Notes: generated by a model not told the origin, from the sequence alone. A DNA stretch of 64,000 bases from Channallabes apus (GCA_030522415.1 CM060127.1:18149814-18213813); one strand, 5' to 3'; shown: positions 11,330 to 24,165, numbered from the stretch's first letter. Program-made: numbers and translations.

Positions 11330-11590
11330 GCAGCTGGGCCTGCAGTCATTATCCTGACAGGTGTCAATTAAGAATTACGGCGTGCCCGAGTCGTCCGCGC
11401 GGCCCAGCTGTCTCTGCAGCGCAGAAATAACACTTTACCCTTGTCACTGTGTTAGTTCTTCGCCCCGGCCTTCGCAAAATGAGCCGCCCGAGCGCCAATC
11501 GATAACCAGTGTATTAGCAATTATTTTGCACATTGATTTACGAGGGCCAACGACTCCTACTGTGCTGTTATTAGCCCGTGATTAGATCTG
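11330..11590. promoter_or_regulatory. Candidate intronic enhancer block B
   Basis: Repeat-free, high-complexity block with GACAGGTGTCAATTAA, ATCGATAACC, TTAGCAATTATTTTGC and GTTATTAGCCCGTGATTAG. These include TAAT/ATTA homeodomain cores, an E-box-like CAGGTG and an ATCGAT site. Regulatory role is inferred from composition and position only. Confidence 0.35.
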
Positions 11591-12912
11591 CCCAAAACAC
11601 ACACACACACATATATATACACACACACACTTGCAACCCTGTTGCCAGGTGGATATATGTTTCCTCCGAGGCCCTGAGGTCTAGAACAATCTTAGTGCAT
11701 GGTGTTAGCCGCCCGGTTAGACCCTCCATCACGAGTGGCCGTTATACAGACAGGCCTCTTTAGTTCCCCCACCCCAAACACACACACACACGCAAAACCT
11801 TGTATGTGTGGCGTGTGAAATACAGTCCCATCTGACGCAGCCAGTAGATGGATGCTGATGGAAAGAAGTGTGTGATAAGCCTGCTGCTAACAGAGCCAGG
11901 CATTAGGACGGCGCAGAATATCGCTCGTTAATCCCAATCGCAATAACGATCACTGAGTTTCCCGATAAGTGAAAGTGTTAAAATATCTGCGGGATTAAAC
12001 ATCACGTTAACACATTCAGGATGCTCTTTTAACTTTAACCTGAGAACGTTGTCTCATAAATGACACCAGTGATGAACTCTCAAGTCTGATTGGTCAGAAG
12101 GTGTTGGTTTCATTTTTTGTAGACGTCCCTCAGACGGCAAGGCAAATCACAAGGTTATAGTAGCTGGTGCTTGCTTTAATGCGCTATTGGTTCTACAGTA
12201 TAGAAACAAAATCGAAAAAGTCAAAGTGTGATTATTTCAAGATGCAAACTGCGATATTTAACTATTAGTGAACTATTTTATATTCAAACACATTTATCTA
12301 GGCTAACATCAAATAATTGGACTAATGAACTTATTAAAATGATGTTTTTAAGATTCCAAGAATCATTTATCACCTTAAAATAATTTAAAAAATACAATAA
12401 AAAAATACTTAAGTTCTACATAAATTCCTGACTATTACCTTTAATAAATCATAGCCATTTGCGAATAAATAATTGCACAGGTCCATATTGCAATTTAAAA
12501 TTTTTATGTAGCACCAGTAATTACTTACACGAATTTGCATGCCAGATGGTTCACATAATCTGAGGATAATAATGAAGTTGTTATTTAACAAAGAACTCTC
12601 TAGCAATTTCTTATATGGCATTATTTTGCTGGACGGAGTCTCCAGTATCAGTCTTTTGCAGCAGGGAGTCAGTTTTCCTTTAGTCTTCACAAGAGAAAAC
12701 TGTACTCTTTATGGCTAACATTGATATCCTGCATTTTTCCCCCTTTTCGTCAATAACTCCAAGAGAGAAACAAAGAGGCTGGTTAGGAAATTACTTTCGC
12801 TAGTTTAATAAACTAACAGATGTTCCACAACATGAAGTCTACCTATAAATTTTACTTGTACCTATAAATTAAAATTTTTAATGATTAAGAAAAAGAAAGC
12901 TATAATTGTTAA

Positions 12913-12943
<31 letters not shown>

Positions 12944-13185
12944 GACCTTCTAGTTGCTGGCAAGTACAATTACAAATATTAGAAGAACTCAACACTTTGG
13001 TGTTTGTGGATAATAGAAACTCACCAGGCTGAAAACTCCAGGCTGGTACCAGTAACTTCACATCGAGTCGCATCACACAATAAAAGTTTATTTTTTTTTT
13101 TACTTGTGTTTGCACCATTTTGTCTTTGTACCCACGTATTAATTAATCCAGAATTCGTTGTATTAATTCTGGATTACAATAACCA
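11591..13185. other. Intron 1 segment
   Basis: Contains a CA/TA microsatellite at 11597-11630, a short (CA)n at 11778-11790 and (AAAT)n at 12914-12943. The phrase TCTGATTGGTCAGA near 12087 is nearly the reverse complement of a motif at 9784. No gene. Confidence 0.5.
12914..12943. repeat. (AAAT)n microsatellite
   Basis: Tandem AAAT/TAAA units. Confidence 0.9.
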
Positions 13186-13450
13186 GTAGGGATGGGAATC
13201 ACCAGGTATCACCCGATTACAATATTATCACGATACCTTCAATTTGTATTGCGATTCAGCAAATCGATTCAAGATATCCAATCTTACAATTCTAAACAAA
13301 AGACCTGCCTGCTAATGTTTGAATAGTTTAGAGTGCACCACCTGTAGGATTATAGAGGAACGGGAAACCTCAAATTCAAACAGTTAAATGAGGAATAATT
13401 TTTAAAAATCTACTATTGAGTCAGTGCGGTAATACATCAATTGGAAAAAA
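13186..13450 (+). repeat. Dispersed repeat, GGGATGGGAATCACC family, copy 1
   Basis: Begins GGGATGGGAATCACCAGG and then holds a run of ATTATCACGAT / CGATTC words. It shares with 20136-20400 the ordered landmarks TTACAATTCTAAACAA, AGTGC-CCACCTG-AGGA-TATAGAG and an A/T-rich end. The type is a common fish interspersed repeat of uncertain class; I see no coding capacity or clear termini. Boundaries are approximate. Confidence 0.6.
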
Positions 13451-16400
13451 AGAATAGCAAAATGTAGTCGAATCAATTTCTCCCCCATCTTTAGTAACCG
13501 ATGTGATCTTTAGTAACCGATGTGTGGCTGTAAGATTTCCGTCTGTGCGTTCTGTTCACAGAAGCCATGCATATTGTGGCGCTTAAGAGCGACTGCTCAC
13601 AGACACCTGTGTAAACACCTGCAAGTGTTTGCAGAAGTTCAAAGTTCCGTCTTCTTCAGCTTGATCCTTATCTATGGGAAATTTCTCGGATTTGATTGGT
13701 GAAAAGATGTTGATTCACCGTTGTGTATCAGTAGCTCTGACAGCTCATGTTCTAATGCATTATCATTTGCACAAAAACACTTTTTTTTGGAAAGAAAGTA
13801 ATTATTCCTGAGGCGAAGGATTTCAGTCAGGAGATGTTTAATTATCATATACACAGTATAAGGAGTCTCAGTGTTTTGTTACAGTAAACTTTTTTTTTTT
13901 CATAACATGAGAAAATCTTCAGGATGGTAAGATATATATATAATCTAAAAGGGATGCACTTTACTACAGTATTACTATACTCACAGTCAGGAGCTTATGT
14001 AGAGTTTGTCAATAATTTATAAAGTGTTTGATTATTGTTTTTGTTTAAATACATTTTGGGAAAAATCCTCTTAATGAGAATACCTTTTTTTAAAAAAATA
14101 TTAATCAAATCGTGCAGTTCTTTAATAAGTAATACATTGTAATTACTGACTTTTGATCGAATCCAGATCGAGTAACAACATACAGTTATTGATCATTTTC
14201 TTTGTCATGTTTTATTTCTTATTTGATGACATCACTGACCGGATTTTACACTACATTTTTTTATCTTGTACTCACAGTACATATACCTGCAATTATATTT
14301 ACTATCCATATGACAAAAAAGGACCTTTTTTAAAAAAAAAAATTAAACATAAATCACTATAAATTTTAGCACCTGATCTATAGCAGTCTCGGTGTGACAT
14401 AAAGTGACACACCAGACCATAAAAAAACACACCCCACAACAAGCCTGAGCAATATATCATCCTCATAATATTGGCCTCTGCTCTGCAGGTTCTAATTCTA
14501 CACACTCCAATATGCAAAACAGCACTCAAGAAAATCACGATATGGATAAAACAGAATATTAAAAACAAAGAGCTATAAACAGTGATAGTCTTCAACCTTG
14601 CAACATACTTAAACTAGAGAAGTTATGAGGTGTCGTGGTTAATGTTTAGCCTTTACGAGTCCATTATTAATCAAAACACTCAGAGTAAACTTATCTGGAT
14701 TTAGGTCTATGCAATATGCAGAGGAAAATGATATTTGTTGCTACATAGAGAGGTCATGGTGTGGTTTTAAATATTTGAAAACACATTGGTCTATTGATTT
14801 GATTTTTTGAAAAGAAAAAAAAAATGCTAATGTAATGATTTATCCAAGCAGCTAGAGAAAACATATCTGGAACCTCTGAGATCCCTGAATGCAGGAGATC
14901 TGTGATCTGTAGAGAGGTCATTTGCTTTATGAATATTGAGATGATGATTAACATATTTCTAATCCTTTCAAACAACAACTGAGAAAGTTCTTATAAACCA
15001 AATGAATTAATGTTGTATTGCATCAGATTTTTTTTTCTTTTAAGATTTATAGATTTATATGGTAATAGACGAATATCCAGAGAATGATTGACAGGCAGGT
15101 ATGCTCAGACGTTAGTGGTTTTATCACCTTCTTGGTGACTGGGGATTCCCGCTGCATAGAGTTGTTACATATTTAGGTTACATATTTAAAACAATAACCC
15201 TTTTTTTTATTATTATTTTTAATATGTTTTCTTTTTTATTGTGAGGCCACATAAAAGAGTACAGATCAGACGAACTTCCAATGTTTTGATTCAGCAGAAA
15301 CATTGCCAGTTGAAGGATTCACAGATCATAAACTCTAATAACATTTTCAGGAGTAAGACCTGTTGGTTCTGGCCCATTAATGCCAAGCTTGATCATGATT
15401 AACACGGCTAAACCGTTTCTTCATCTCCTCCAGAACTGCACCATGTTCGTCATCTCTCTAAACCTCAGCGGCATAAAACAGTGAAGCCGACAAGCCTCCC
15501 TCTTTCTCTCTGTCTCTCTCTCTCTCTCTCTTTCAGTAAGCCCATAATGCATTGCTCCGAGTCGGCCACATAAAGACCGCTCTCGCCTTTTATGAGCCAA
15601 CTTGAAGCATGTCTTAAAATGGTTGCGGGAAAACGCCTTGACTTCCAGCGTTTCTGTCATGACACTTTCATTGGCTGTTTTTCGTCGAGTGTTTAGGGCT
15701 GAATCTGCAGTCCATCACTCTTTAAGCTGGTGAAAGAGGACTCTGTCACCCCCCCCCATCTTTTATTACCGCACCGATAAAGACCAGGGTGCACAGAGTA
15801 GGACAATAGCGAGGTAGTGCTCGGTGTAGCTGTAATTTTCAGCCAGTGGAGAAACTTGTACGTAACTGATAGCAGGGCAAGAAGTAATGAATATCATTTT
15901 TTGGCCACCAGTTTTATAGCGCTGATAAGGCAGCTGGGAATGGATACGGACGACGAGAGCCGTTTGGCTTCAAGATGTACACCAGACAGGCCGATGACTA
16001 TTATATGTTTGGGGTGGGTTCATGATTGCGGTGTCGTTTATCCATTGTAAATCGTGAGAAAGAAAAATGAAAACCTTCATTTAAAAAGAAAAGTCATGCA
16101 GTTGAGCTGTTTGAGCAACAGCCTTGAGTATTTTAGCACAGACACAAAATGTGTTTAACTGACATATGTGCTAATGATATAAGGACTTTTATGAAATTCA
16201 TAAAGTTTGATTTATAGTGTACTTTCAGTTTCTAATATAGGTAACAGTATTGTATGTAGAGTACGCCAGACAGGAGCACAATAGCACTGTGAGAAAAAAA
16301 ATAAATGAAATGAGAAATTAATTGCTTCTTCCCAAGCTCATCAGGAAATTCAGATGATGCAACTTCCTGTTATGGAATAGTCTAAATAATTCTTAACGGT

Positions 16401-17205
16401 CATTAGCAGAGTTCAAATAACAGGGATGGGTGAGTGTCATGGAACTGAAATGTATTTGAAATATATTTTTCATAACCTGCTTGATACTTGTTTCAATTTT
16501 GTAAAATAACGTAATGTCTGTACATTTCAAATTAAAGTGTTGTCATAATGAGACTGTTTTCTAAGTGCCAACTTATTTAAAACATCTTTTACCTTGATAT
16601 CCATGTTTATAAATGTAATTCTAGCGCGACACAAACAGCACCTCAACTTAAGAATCACCATTAACCCTCAGTCATTACCGGTCATGCTTCATCTCTTACT
16701 CTGTATCTCGCTTTTCCTTTTCATCTCTCTTATAGCACACAGTAATTGGTGTCAGCATTATAATGACTAATGTGATCCAACTCACCAAAAACATCCTACA
16801 CACATTTGCATCTTCGTCTATTTCTGTAGGCTTCGGTGCTGAAATAAATGTCTAATGAACAGTTACGGTCTTTGCAGTACATTCCTGTGCTGTATTGTTT
16901 GTGTGTTGTCTTAGGAAACATGTTACACGTAGGCCAGCACGTCGTGACTTGCTTCCCTGCTCAACTTTTATCAGTAATTACAGAGATCTGGTGATTGGAT
17001 TCAGACGTCAGATAGTCACATGATCTCTAGACAGCCTCGTACAGGCAACAAGTCTAAGAGAGGAGGAAACCGTAGGGACCGATGCTGCTTCTTTTCCCGC
17101 TGTTCCTATCAGTGTGAGAAAGCCTGACGCATCACAGCGCTTCATTATTGAGCCCATATGCACAGAGGCAGACAGGAGATAGGGATGTTATGAATGACAC
17201 AGGCT
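13451..17205. other. Intron 1 segment
   Basis: AT-rich intronic DNA from 13.45 to 15.4 kb, then more complex sequence from 15.4 to 16.05 kb, including a short (CT)n at 15506-15532 and GC-richer unique sequence that might be regulatory. No gene and no clear transposon. Confidence 0.5.
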
Positions 17206-17208
17206 TTA

Positions 17209-17700
17209 CAGTAGTGGGCAGAAGTATTGAGACAAAAGTGAAATTACATGTTTTAATGAAATATTGACAATTAATATAATACGCAAAATGTATTTTATGC
17301 TAAGAAATTGCAAAACCTGTTGGATCCGGCTGGCCATAAGGTCAAAAATATGTCTTTAGTTATCTGATGTCACTCGTTCAATCCGTGTCGGCTTGATTGC
17401 TGCCTGAAGATGATGTACAGAAGACGGTTGCAACTACCTTCTTCATCATTGTCCAACAGTTCTATATTGGTTTTGTCTGGAGATGACCCAAGCCGTGGAT
17501 CCAGAAGCTGCTGAATACCATTGAATCATAGCTTTTCAGTTAATTATCAGGTAGGCTAGAATTAATTAGTGAAATCACCTGCTTTGTACACAGGAAAGCT
17601 GAAATACCTGACATACTGCATGTAGAAATAAAACGTTTGTAATGCTAAAGTTACATATAAATCTTATGAAGTTTTGGACAAACGTATGACTGAATGGAGA
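17209..17700. mobile_element. Possible degraded Tc1/mariner-type relic
   Basis: Starts TACAGTAGTGGGCAGAAGTA followed by TTGAGACA, which resembles a Tc1/mariner terminal repeat next to its TA target. The matching right terminus is not clear. No transposase reading was recovered. The end coordinate is a guess. Confidence 0.25.
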
Positions 17701-19740
17701 CAAATTCATATTTATTTAAATTCGTAACTATTATGGCTATAAATAAAGCAATTTTAATTGGTTTTGTTTCTGGTTTTGGTTTTGTTTCGCATTGAAACAT
17801 GATGTTAACACCTTGGTCAGGTTATGTTTGGTTGCATCACTTTGCCGTTTTTTTGTGTGTTAGTGTCTCAAGCTAATCGATGTAGTTTTCCATATGCTGC
17901 CCGCGGCAACAAAAAAAATGCACAGGACCGGAAGTTGAATTATAGCTGTTTTTTAAAATCAGCTCTAGCTGTATTCTTTTTTTAGACTTAAGAAGACACT
18001 TTGTCTTTTGTCTTACTGTATGAGCCCAAATTCCAAACGGATTTATAATGGAAATCTAAGGGCAGGTTTAATTAGGGCACTCAAGAAAGCACAAGAGGTG
18101 GATCTGTATTTGTATAAATCGGTGTAATGTTTTCAGACGAGAATATGTAATGGTACGGGTCTGATTTAAATAAACTAAAACAAGTTAGAAGGAATTATTT
18201 TCTTCCCGTAATGCACTAATGTTCAAGCTGGATAAAACTACATAAAAGCACCGTCGGTATGACTCCCGTCCTTAAACCTTAAATCTGCCGTCCTATAGTT
18301 TAATAATTTACAAGGTTATTTCCAAATTCCAAAAAGTAAGCAGGATCTGAGTAAATATGGTGTCATGGCTTTTTCAGCAATAAAAAGAGAACTGAAATTC
18401 CTGTCCCTGGTAATCACACATACACTACAGATGTGAAAGGGGGTGGGTTTTTTTTATTTTTATCTTTTTTTTAAGTGGACTTACAGTTATTTATGTTTTC
18501 TGCAAGCTTAAGCTGACCTTGTTCACACTGACATGTTTTGAGCAGTATTATGTTTATTCCTTAATGTGTGTAGCTGTGGCTACAATTCAAGGTACAAAGT
18601 AGTATAAAAAGGTCTTTGGTGAAGTAATGTGCAAAATAGTGCGATGCGACCGGACACAAAGTGAAGTTACCGCTACAGTACAACACGGAAATTGATCCTT
18701 TTTCATGTACAGCATGTAGTGACATGTTTTATTAGGATTATTATTTTCTTGGTTCCACAGTAATCTGCCAATGATTACAATATTTTTTTATGCTTAAAGA
18801 ATGACACGGCTTACTTTTTGATTCATCTAGAGCAAGGTTTAATGTTGTGAAACGAGTTATTTCCACTTACATTAACGCATTAAAACAAAACAAAAGCCTA
18901 TCGTGACACGCTACCAAAAAACCAGAACAGGCAAGTTCCTGTGTGAATTGTTACTATACAAACAATTAAAGATTAGAACAAGTGCGCTAATAAACTCCTG
19001 GTAGACGAACTGATGTCAGAGCTGCCATCATTGAAAACTAATCAACAAACAAATTATTCAATATTCAAAATATTCAAATCAATCTATTTTGAGAATTCAG
19101 CAATGTATATGTATAACCAAGAATTTTCTTTATCTGTCAATTAAATATCTAGACTGTGGCTTGTTCAGTTAGACTGAATCAATATTACAAATTACACACT
19201 TTTGCATTTCAAGTTCCACGCTTCGGAAAAAATTTCTAATGGCTTTTAGTTCGTCTCATTCTCAGACATTGGGGAATCCACTTTTTGCGTGTGCGTGTAT
19301 ATGTGTGTGAGTGTGTGTGTGTGAAGCTTGTCTAGGATAGTGCATCATTTCCATGTTAAATTGGTTATGGCAGTGCAATCCAGCCCTACTTATGGGCGTC
19401 AGAGCAGCTGCAGTGTGTGACGAGCCTCGGCGAAGGTGGGTCATAAATACCAAAGCTCTGTCACTTTGCTGGGAGTCTAACACTTAGCTATCACTCGTCA
19501 ATATGCGCAACGCCGCACACAACGGCTGAGGAAAGTGTGTGATTGTGTGATTGTGTGTGTGTGTGAGGTGGGCAGGGGGTGAAAGCGAAAATGTAGTTTT
19601 GTGAGGACATTGTTACCTGTGTTACACTTTACTTTCCCCTATTAAGATTCCACCTGGGGAATATGTGAGAAATAAGTCATGACAGGGTTTACTGTTACAG
19701 AAAAATAATCCTCAGATAAAAAACAGTTTGATCTATTTAT
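17701..19740. other. Intron 1 segment
   Basis: AT-rich unique sequence with short GT runs at 19300-19322 and 19533-19564. Nothing else recognised. Confidence 0.5.
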
Positions 19741-19744
19741 ACGA

Positions 19745-20015
19745 GAGGTGTTCAAGTCAAACCAGGACGTAAATTTACCGATCGTCATTTACAGAAGGGC
19801 TTCCACATTAAAGGAGTTCCTGGGAGGCCAGTGTTTAAGACATGAAGCATGCAGTCTGATCATGGCTCTGGCATACTGAGAAATCTTTCTACCTTGATGG
19901 TATAGAACTAGCACCAGTGAAATCCTGGAAAAAGTGCATTAGTACTTTAGTAGGGGATTGTATAGAGAAATAAAGCAGTTTTTACTATCATAACTGTGAT
20001 TTGTTATTGCACAGT
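19745..20015 (+). mobile_element. Mariner-like non-autonomous relic, copy 1
   Basis: Left end GAGGTGTTCAAGTCAAACCA corresponds to the terminus of the element at 30311. Inside, it shares ordered words with the copies at 30.3 and 57.9 kb: GTCTGATCATGG, ACTGAGAAA, CTTGATGGTA, AAGTGCATTA and TATAGAGAAATAAAG. The right terminus is decayed (CACAGTCC). No transposase frame. Confidence 0.55.
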
Positions 20016-20135
20016 CCTGAGTTTACTTATGGTAATTGTTATAGTAGTTACGGTTAATGTTATGGAATCGTTTAAATGTAATCAGTCATTGTCTCACTAG
20101 CATCTTTTCTGTAAATTTGAGGAAATGTGCAGATT

Positions 20136-20400
20136 GGGATGGGAATCACCAGGGACCAGCCGATATGATATTATCACAATACTCCGGTGTCGATTCGATA
20201 TTACGTATAAGTATTACGATTTTATAAATATCCTGATTTTTTTTTTTTCAGATTTCCTTACAATTCTAAACAATCTTCCAAACTTATCTGGCAATGTGAG
20301 AATAATTTATAGTGCGCCACCTGCAGGACTATAGAGCAGCTGCACCAATTTATGACCTGAAATGCAAACATATCTACTGTAAAATAAAAATTTATTTTTT
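20136..20400 (+). repeat. Dispersed repeat, GGGATGGGAATCACC family, copy 2
   Basis: Same family and orientation as 13186-13450, with shared GGGATGGGAATCACCAGG start, TTACAATTCTAAACAA centre and GCCACCTGCAGGACTATAGA motif. Diverged, with small indels, so both are old copies. Confidence 0.6.
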
Positions 20401-21660
20401 AAAATCTGTTTTTGACTCATGAAACATGATAAATACCTGATTAGATTTTTTTTTTTACCCCTCATCTCAATTATATGATATCATGTTATCGGTCAGCCCC
20501 AGAGTAAAAATAGTCATCAAGTGCCATGATGTTATGTTATTGCTATTGGTGCTTTCACTTTTTGGACCGATCTTGTCTGAAAAAATGACTTTGGGTTTTA
20601 TACATTTCCTGTGTGTGTTATGGTATACAGAAGATCAGTGTCTTTAATCATGGTGTGTTCCTATGGAAGTGTTGGTTAGGATCGTTGATTAAGAGCGCTG
20701 TTCTTGCTCTCCCAGAGTGTTTGTGAGAACGAGAGGATCGGGAGCTGGTGGAGGATGGGCGTCGGTGCTGTCTAACCCTCATCACTCACTGGTTAATGAT
20801 ACTCTTCACTCATTCATCCTCACTATTCTCCTGGTCGCTCGCTCATTCTCCTGCACAAGTCAGGGCAAGGGTCATGCACAGTTCACGACCCCCAGGTGGC
20901 CACCGTAGTACCTCTGTGTCTTCATGTGTGTATGTGTAAGAGAGAGAGAGTGAGTGAGTGAAAGACAGAAGGAGAGAGAGAGAACCACATTGAGAGAGAG
21001 AGAGAGAAAGTACATATGTTTGTGCGTTTGGGTTTTCCCCTAAACCGTTGACCAGCTTTCTTTCCTCTCCATCTCACCAACGTCAGTGGTTCTCGCCGCC
21101 CGTCTGTTCGTGTATGTGCGCGCGAGGTGTTTTGTGAGCAGAATGGCAGATTTATAGGCTCTGTGCTGTTCTCGTGGTGTGCGAGTTGAAAGGAGTCTCT
21201 CTGCTGCTGTCACTGAAATATGTCAGCCCGTGTGTGCTTTTTTTTCCCGTTTTAAATGTTGATTGATTGTAACACGCTGAACATGTTTAGCGCACGACTG
21301 TGTGGAGATGTTTTGTTAGTTGTGTGTTGCTCGCTTGCTTCTTGTCCTGTTTTCTGTCCTGCGAAGCGTCAACTATCAAAATGCCAAGTGAGGCTCTATT
21401 TCATCCCCCTTCCTCCTCTTTCTCTATCTTTCTCTTTCTTTCTCCCTCTCTGTCTCTCTCTCGGTCTCTCTCTCGGTCTCCCTCTCTCGCCTTCTCCACC
21501 CCTCCCTCGATGGCTTTTATCTCTCCATCTCCACACCAAATTTGGATCACAAGCTGTAAAGACACTGAGCCTGATGTGACTGGTAGTTACAACTGAACAA
21601 TGTGCACAATGTGTCTAGCTCATTTAGATCAAATAAAAAATACTGCTTCAGTTATTAATA
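20401..21660. other. Intron 1 segment
   Basis: Unique sequence with GA-rich patches at 20940-21010 and a CT-rich pyrimidine stretch at 21405-21510. Open frames over the CT-rich stretch encode only Ser/Leu/Pro repeats and are not considered genes. Confidence 0.5.
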
Positions 21661-21662
21661 AT

Positions 21663-21932
21663 ATTACTTACTGCTACTTCTACTACTCCTATTACTGCTA
21701 CACTTGCTACTAAAATTACTTCTACTACTTTTAGTACTACTACTATAATTACTACTATTAGTACTGTTACATCATCCTCCACTAATACTACTATCAATAA
21801 ACTATTAATACTTCCCTTATTACTTTAATTCCCTTAATACTACAATATTACTTTAGCTTGTACTTATTACTCCTACTCTTACTACGACTGCTGTTACTCG
21901 CTCTACTTCTACTACTACTTTTAGTACTTTAT
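21663..21932. repeat. Imperfect TAC-trinucleotide region
   Basis: Degenerate TAC/TACT words (TACTACTACT, TACTTCTACT, TATTACTGCTAC) run into the 33-bp minisatellite and reappear after it to about 22885. The minisatellite monomer is itself built of AGTAGTA and TACTTTT words, so it probably arose by amplification of a piece of this region. Confidence 0.75.
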
Positions 21933-22767
21933 AGTAGTATAAAAGTAGTACTTTTGGTACTTTGTAGTAGTATAAAAGTAGTACTTTTGGTACTTTATAG
22001 TAGTATAAAAGTAGTACTTTTAGTACTTTGTAGTAGTATAAAAGTAGTACTTTTAGTCCCTTATAGTAGTATAAAAGTAGTACTTTTAGTCCTTTGTAGT
22101 AGTATAAAAGTAGTACTTTTAGTCCTTTGTAGTAGTATAAAAGTAGTACTTTTAGTCCTTTGTAGTAGTATAAAAGTAGTACTTTTAGTCCTTTGTAGTA
22201 GTATAAAAGTAGTACTTTTAGTCCCTTATAGTAGTATAAAAGTAGTACTTTTAGTCCTTTGTAGTAGTATAAAAGTAGTACTTTTAGTCCTTTGTAGTAG
22301 TATAAAAGTAGTACTTTTAGTCCTTTGTAGTAGTATAAAAGTAGTACTTTTAGTACTTTGTAGTAGTATAAAAGTAGTACTTTTAGTCCTTTGTAGTAGT
22401 ATAAAAGTAGTACTTTTAGTACTTTGTAGTAGTATAAAAGTAGTACTTTTAGTCCTTTGTAGTAGTATAAAAGTAGTACTTTTAGTACTTTGTAGTAGTA
22501 TAAAAGTAGTACTTTTAGTCCTTTGTAGTAGTATAAAAGTAGTACTTTTAGTACTTTGTAGTAGTATAAAAGTAGTACTTTTAGTCCTTTGTAGTAGTAT
22601 AAAAGTAGTACTTTTAGTCCTTTGTAGTAGTATAAAAGTAGTACTTTTAGTACTTTGTAGTAGTATAAAAGTAGTACTTTTAGTCCTTTGTAGTAGTATA
22701 AAAGTAGTACTTTTAGTACTTTGTAGTAGTATAAAAGTAGTACTTTTAGTACTTTTACTAGTACTAC
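21933..22767. repeat. 33-bp minisatellite, about 25 tandem units
   Basis: About 25 head-to-tail units whose invariant core is GTAGTATAAAAGTAGTACTT, followed by a variable linker (AGTACTTT, AGTCCTTT, AGTCCCTTA or GGTACTTT). Because 33 is a multiple of three, one frame stays open for 337 codons (21858-22871) with an 11-residue Leu/Val/Ser-rich period. I regard that as repeat translation, not a protein. From about the 13th unit on, AGTAC and AGTCC linkers mostly alternate, indicating spread of a 66-bp dimer. Confidence 0.95.
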
Positions 22768-23886
22768 TACTACTTCTATTCCTTATAGTGTTACGGCTAC
22801 TGCTATTGCTCCTCCTCCTCTACTTAATAATACTAATAATATACTATATATATACACACTACTACTACTAATAATAATAATAATAGACATTCTGATGTAA
22901 TAATCTACACACATACAGGAATATTTAACATCATATATACTGTATATAAACATGTCATTTTCATTAGGATTCAATGTAAATGTGTCCTCAATGTTTCAGC
23001 TCATTACTATATATGTTTAAAGCTCTTTCAACATTTAAGTTGTTTAACTTTCAGATTATAATGTAAAATAATCAGATGAACAGCCTCATATTAACACCTA
23101 ACCCAGGGTCAAAGATTGAGATTCCCCGTTTCTATAACTACAGTTCTTGCTATTTAGATTCTTTGTATTGACTGAAACGTTAGTTACTCAGAAAGATTTA
23201 AAAGAATAAAGGGTCTTTAAGTAGCTAAATTAACACTACTGCTACTAACGGTAATCATTTTAGCCAGTCTCATGAAGCTCTGGTTATAATTACAGTACTA
23301 CCAGTTACAGAACACGTAGCAGGATTCGGCGGTGGACATACGTTAGTATACATCACGTCGGTTACATGCGGTTAGATTCGAGAAAACCCAGAGCCACGGA
23401 ATTAGCGTTTTTACCCCCGCCTAACACCCCTCACTGACCTGCACGCAGTGTTCAGTGGCTCGCGGCCTTAAATCAATCTCTACATTCAATTCAGGCCCTC
23501 ACAAAGAGCTGAAGCACAGGGAAGGGAGAAAAAAAAAACACACAAAAAAAACCCCAAGCTCGCCGGCCAGAGTTACAGTGCTCTCCTTCGGCAGAGGAGG
23601 AATGGAGGAGGCGAGGAGGAGGAGGAAAGGAGGAGGAGGGGTCTTATATAAAGGGCACGGTGTGCGTCCATGCCAGAAGACGGTGATTTCCTTTTGCAGA
23701 GGGGCCATACATCAGAGGGCCTCCCAGCTGCACTGTCCCAAACTGACAGAATGACATGTGTCATTTATCAAAGAGGCCAAGGCTTGGGAAAACTCATATG
23801 ACAAAGCCTGGGAGAGTTCACTCCCCTGCCTGTGCACGCACACACACACACACTTTCACTTCATTTCTCTCTTGCTCTCATTCCAG

Positions 23887-23889
<3 letters not shown>

Positions 23890-23943
<54 letters not shown>
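23890..23943. repeat. (CT)n(CA)n compound microsatellite
   Basis: CT run followed directly by a CA run. Confidence 0.95.
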
Positions 23944-23947
<4 letters not shown>

Positions 23948-24083
23948 TCCCCTCCCACCTTCTCCCCCGTTGCCAAAAAACAGGCCTGCAATATTTCTGT
24001 CATCCCAACACCGCTGCTCCCTCTTGTCCCCTCTCTCTCTCTCTTCCCATCTTCTTCCCACTCTCTCTCATCATCTCTCTCCC

Positions 24084-24084
24084 A

Positions 24085-24110
<26 letters not shown>
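24084..24110. repeat. (CA)n microsatellite
   Basis: Pure CA run 140 bases after the compound microsatellite. Confidence 0.95.
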
Positions 24111-24115
<5 letters not shown>

Positions 24116-24165
24116 TGCACAACCAGCAAACTTCTTCCTCTCTGCCAAACATATTTCACAGGACT

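Larger units (their letters stand above)
22768..24165. other. Intron 1 segment with CT/CA microsatellites
   Basis: Includes the trailing TAC/TAA region to about 22885, unique sequence at 22.9-23.85 kb with a purine-rich patch (GGA repeats) at 23595-23640, and two compound microsatellites listed separately. Long frames here are Ser/His/Thr microsatellite translations. Confidence 0.55.

Noticed and set aside
21858..22871. 337-codon open frame with an 11-residue Leu/Val/Ser/Lys repeat
   Set aside because: It is the translation of the 33-bp minisatellite. The frame is open only because the unit length is divisible by three; no signal of a real start, and the composition is wholly set by the repeat.
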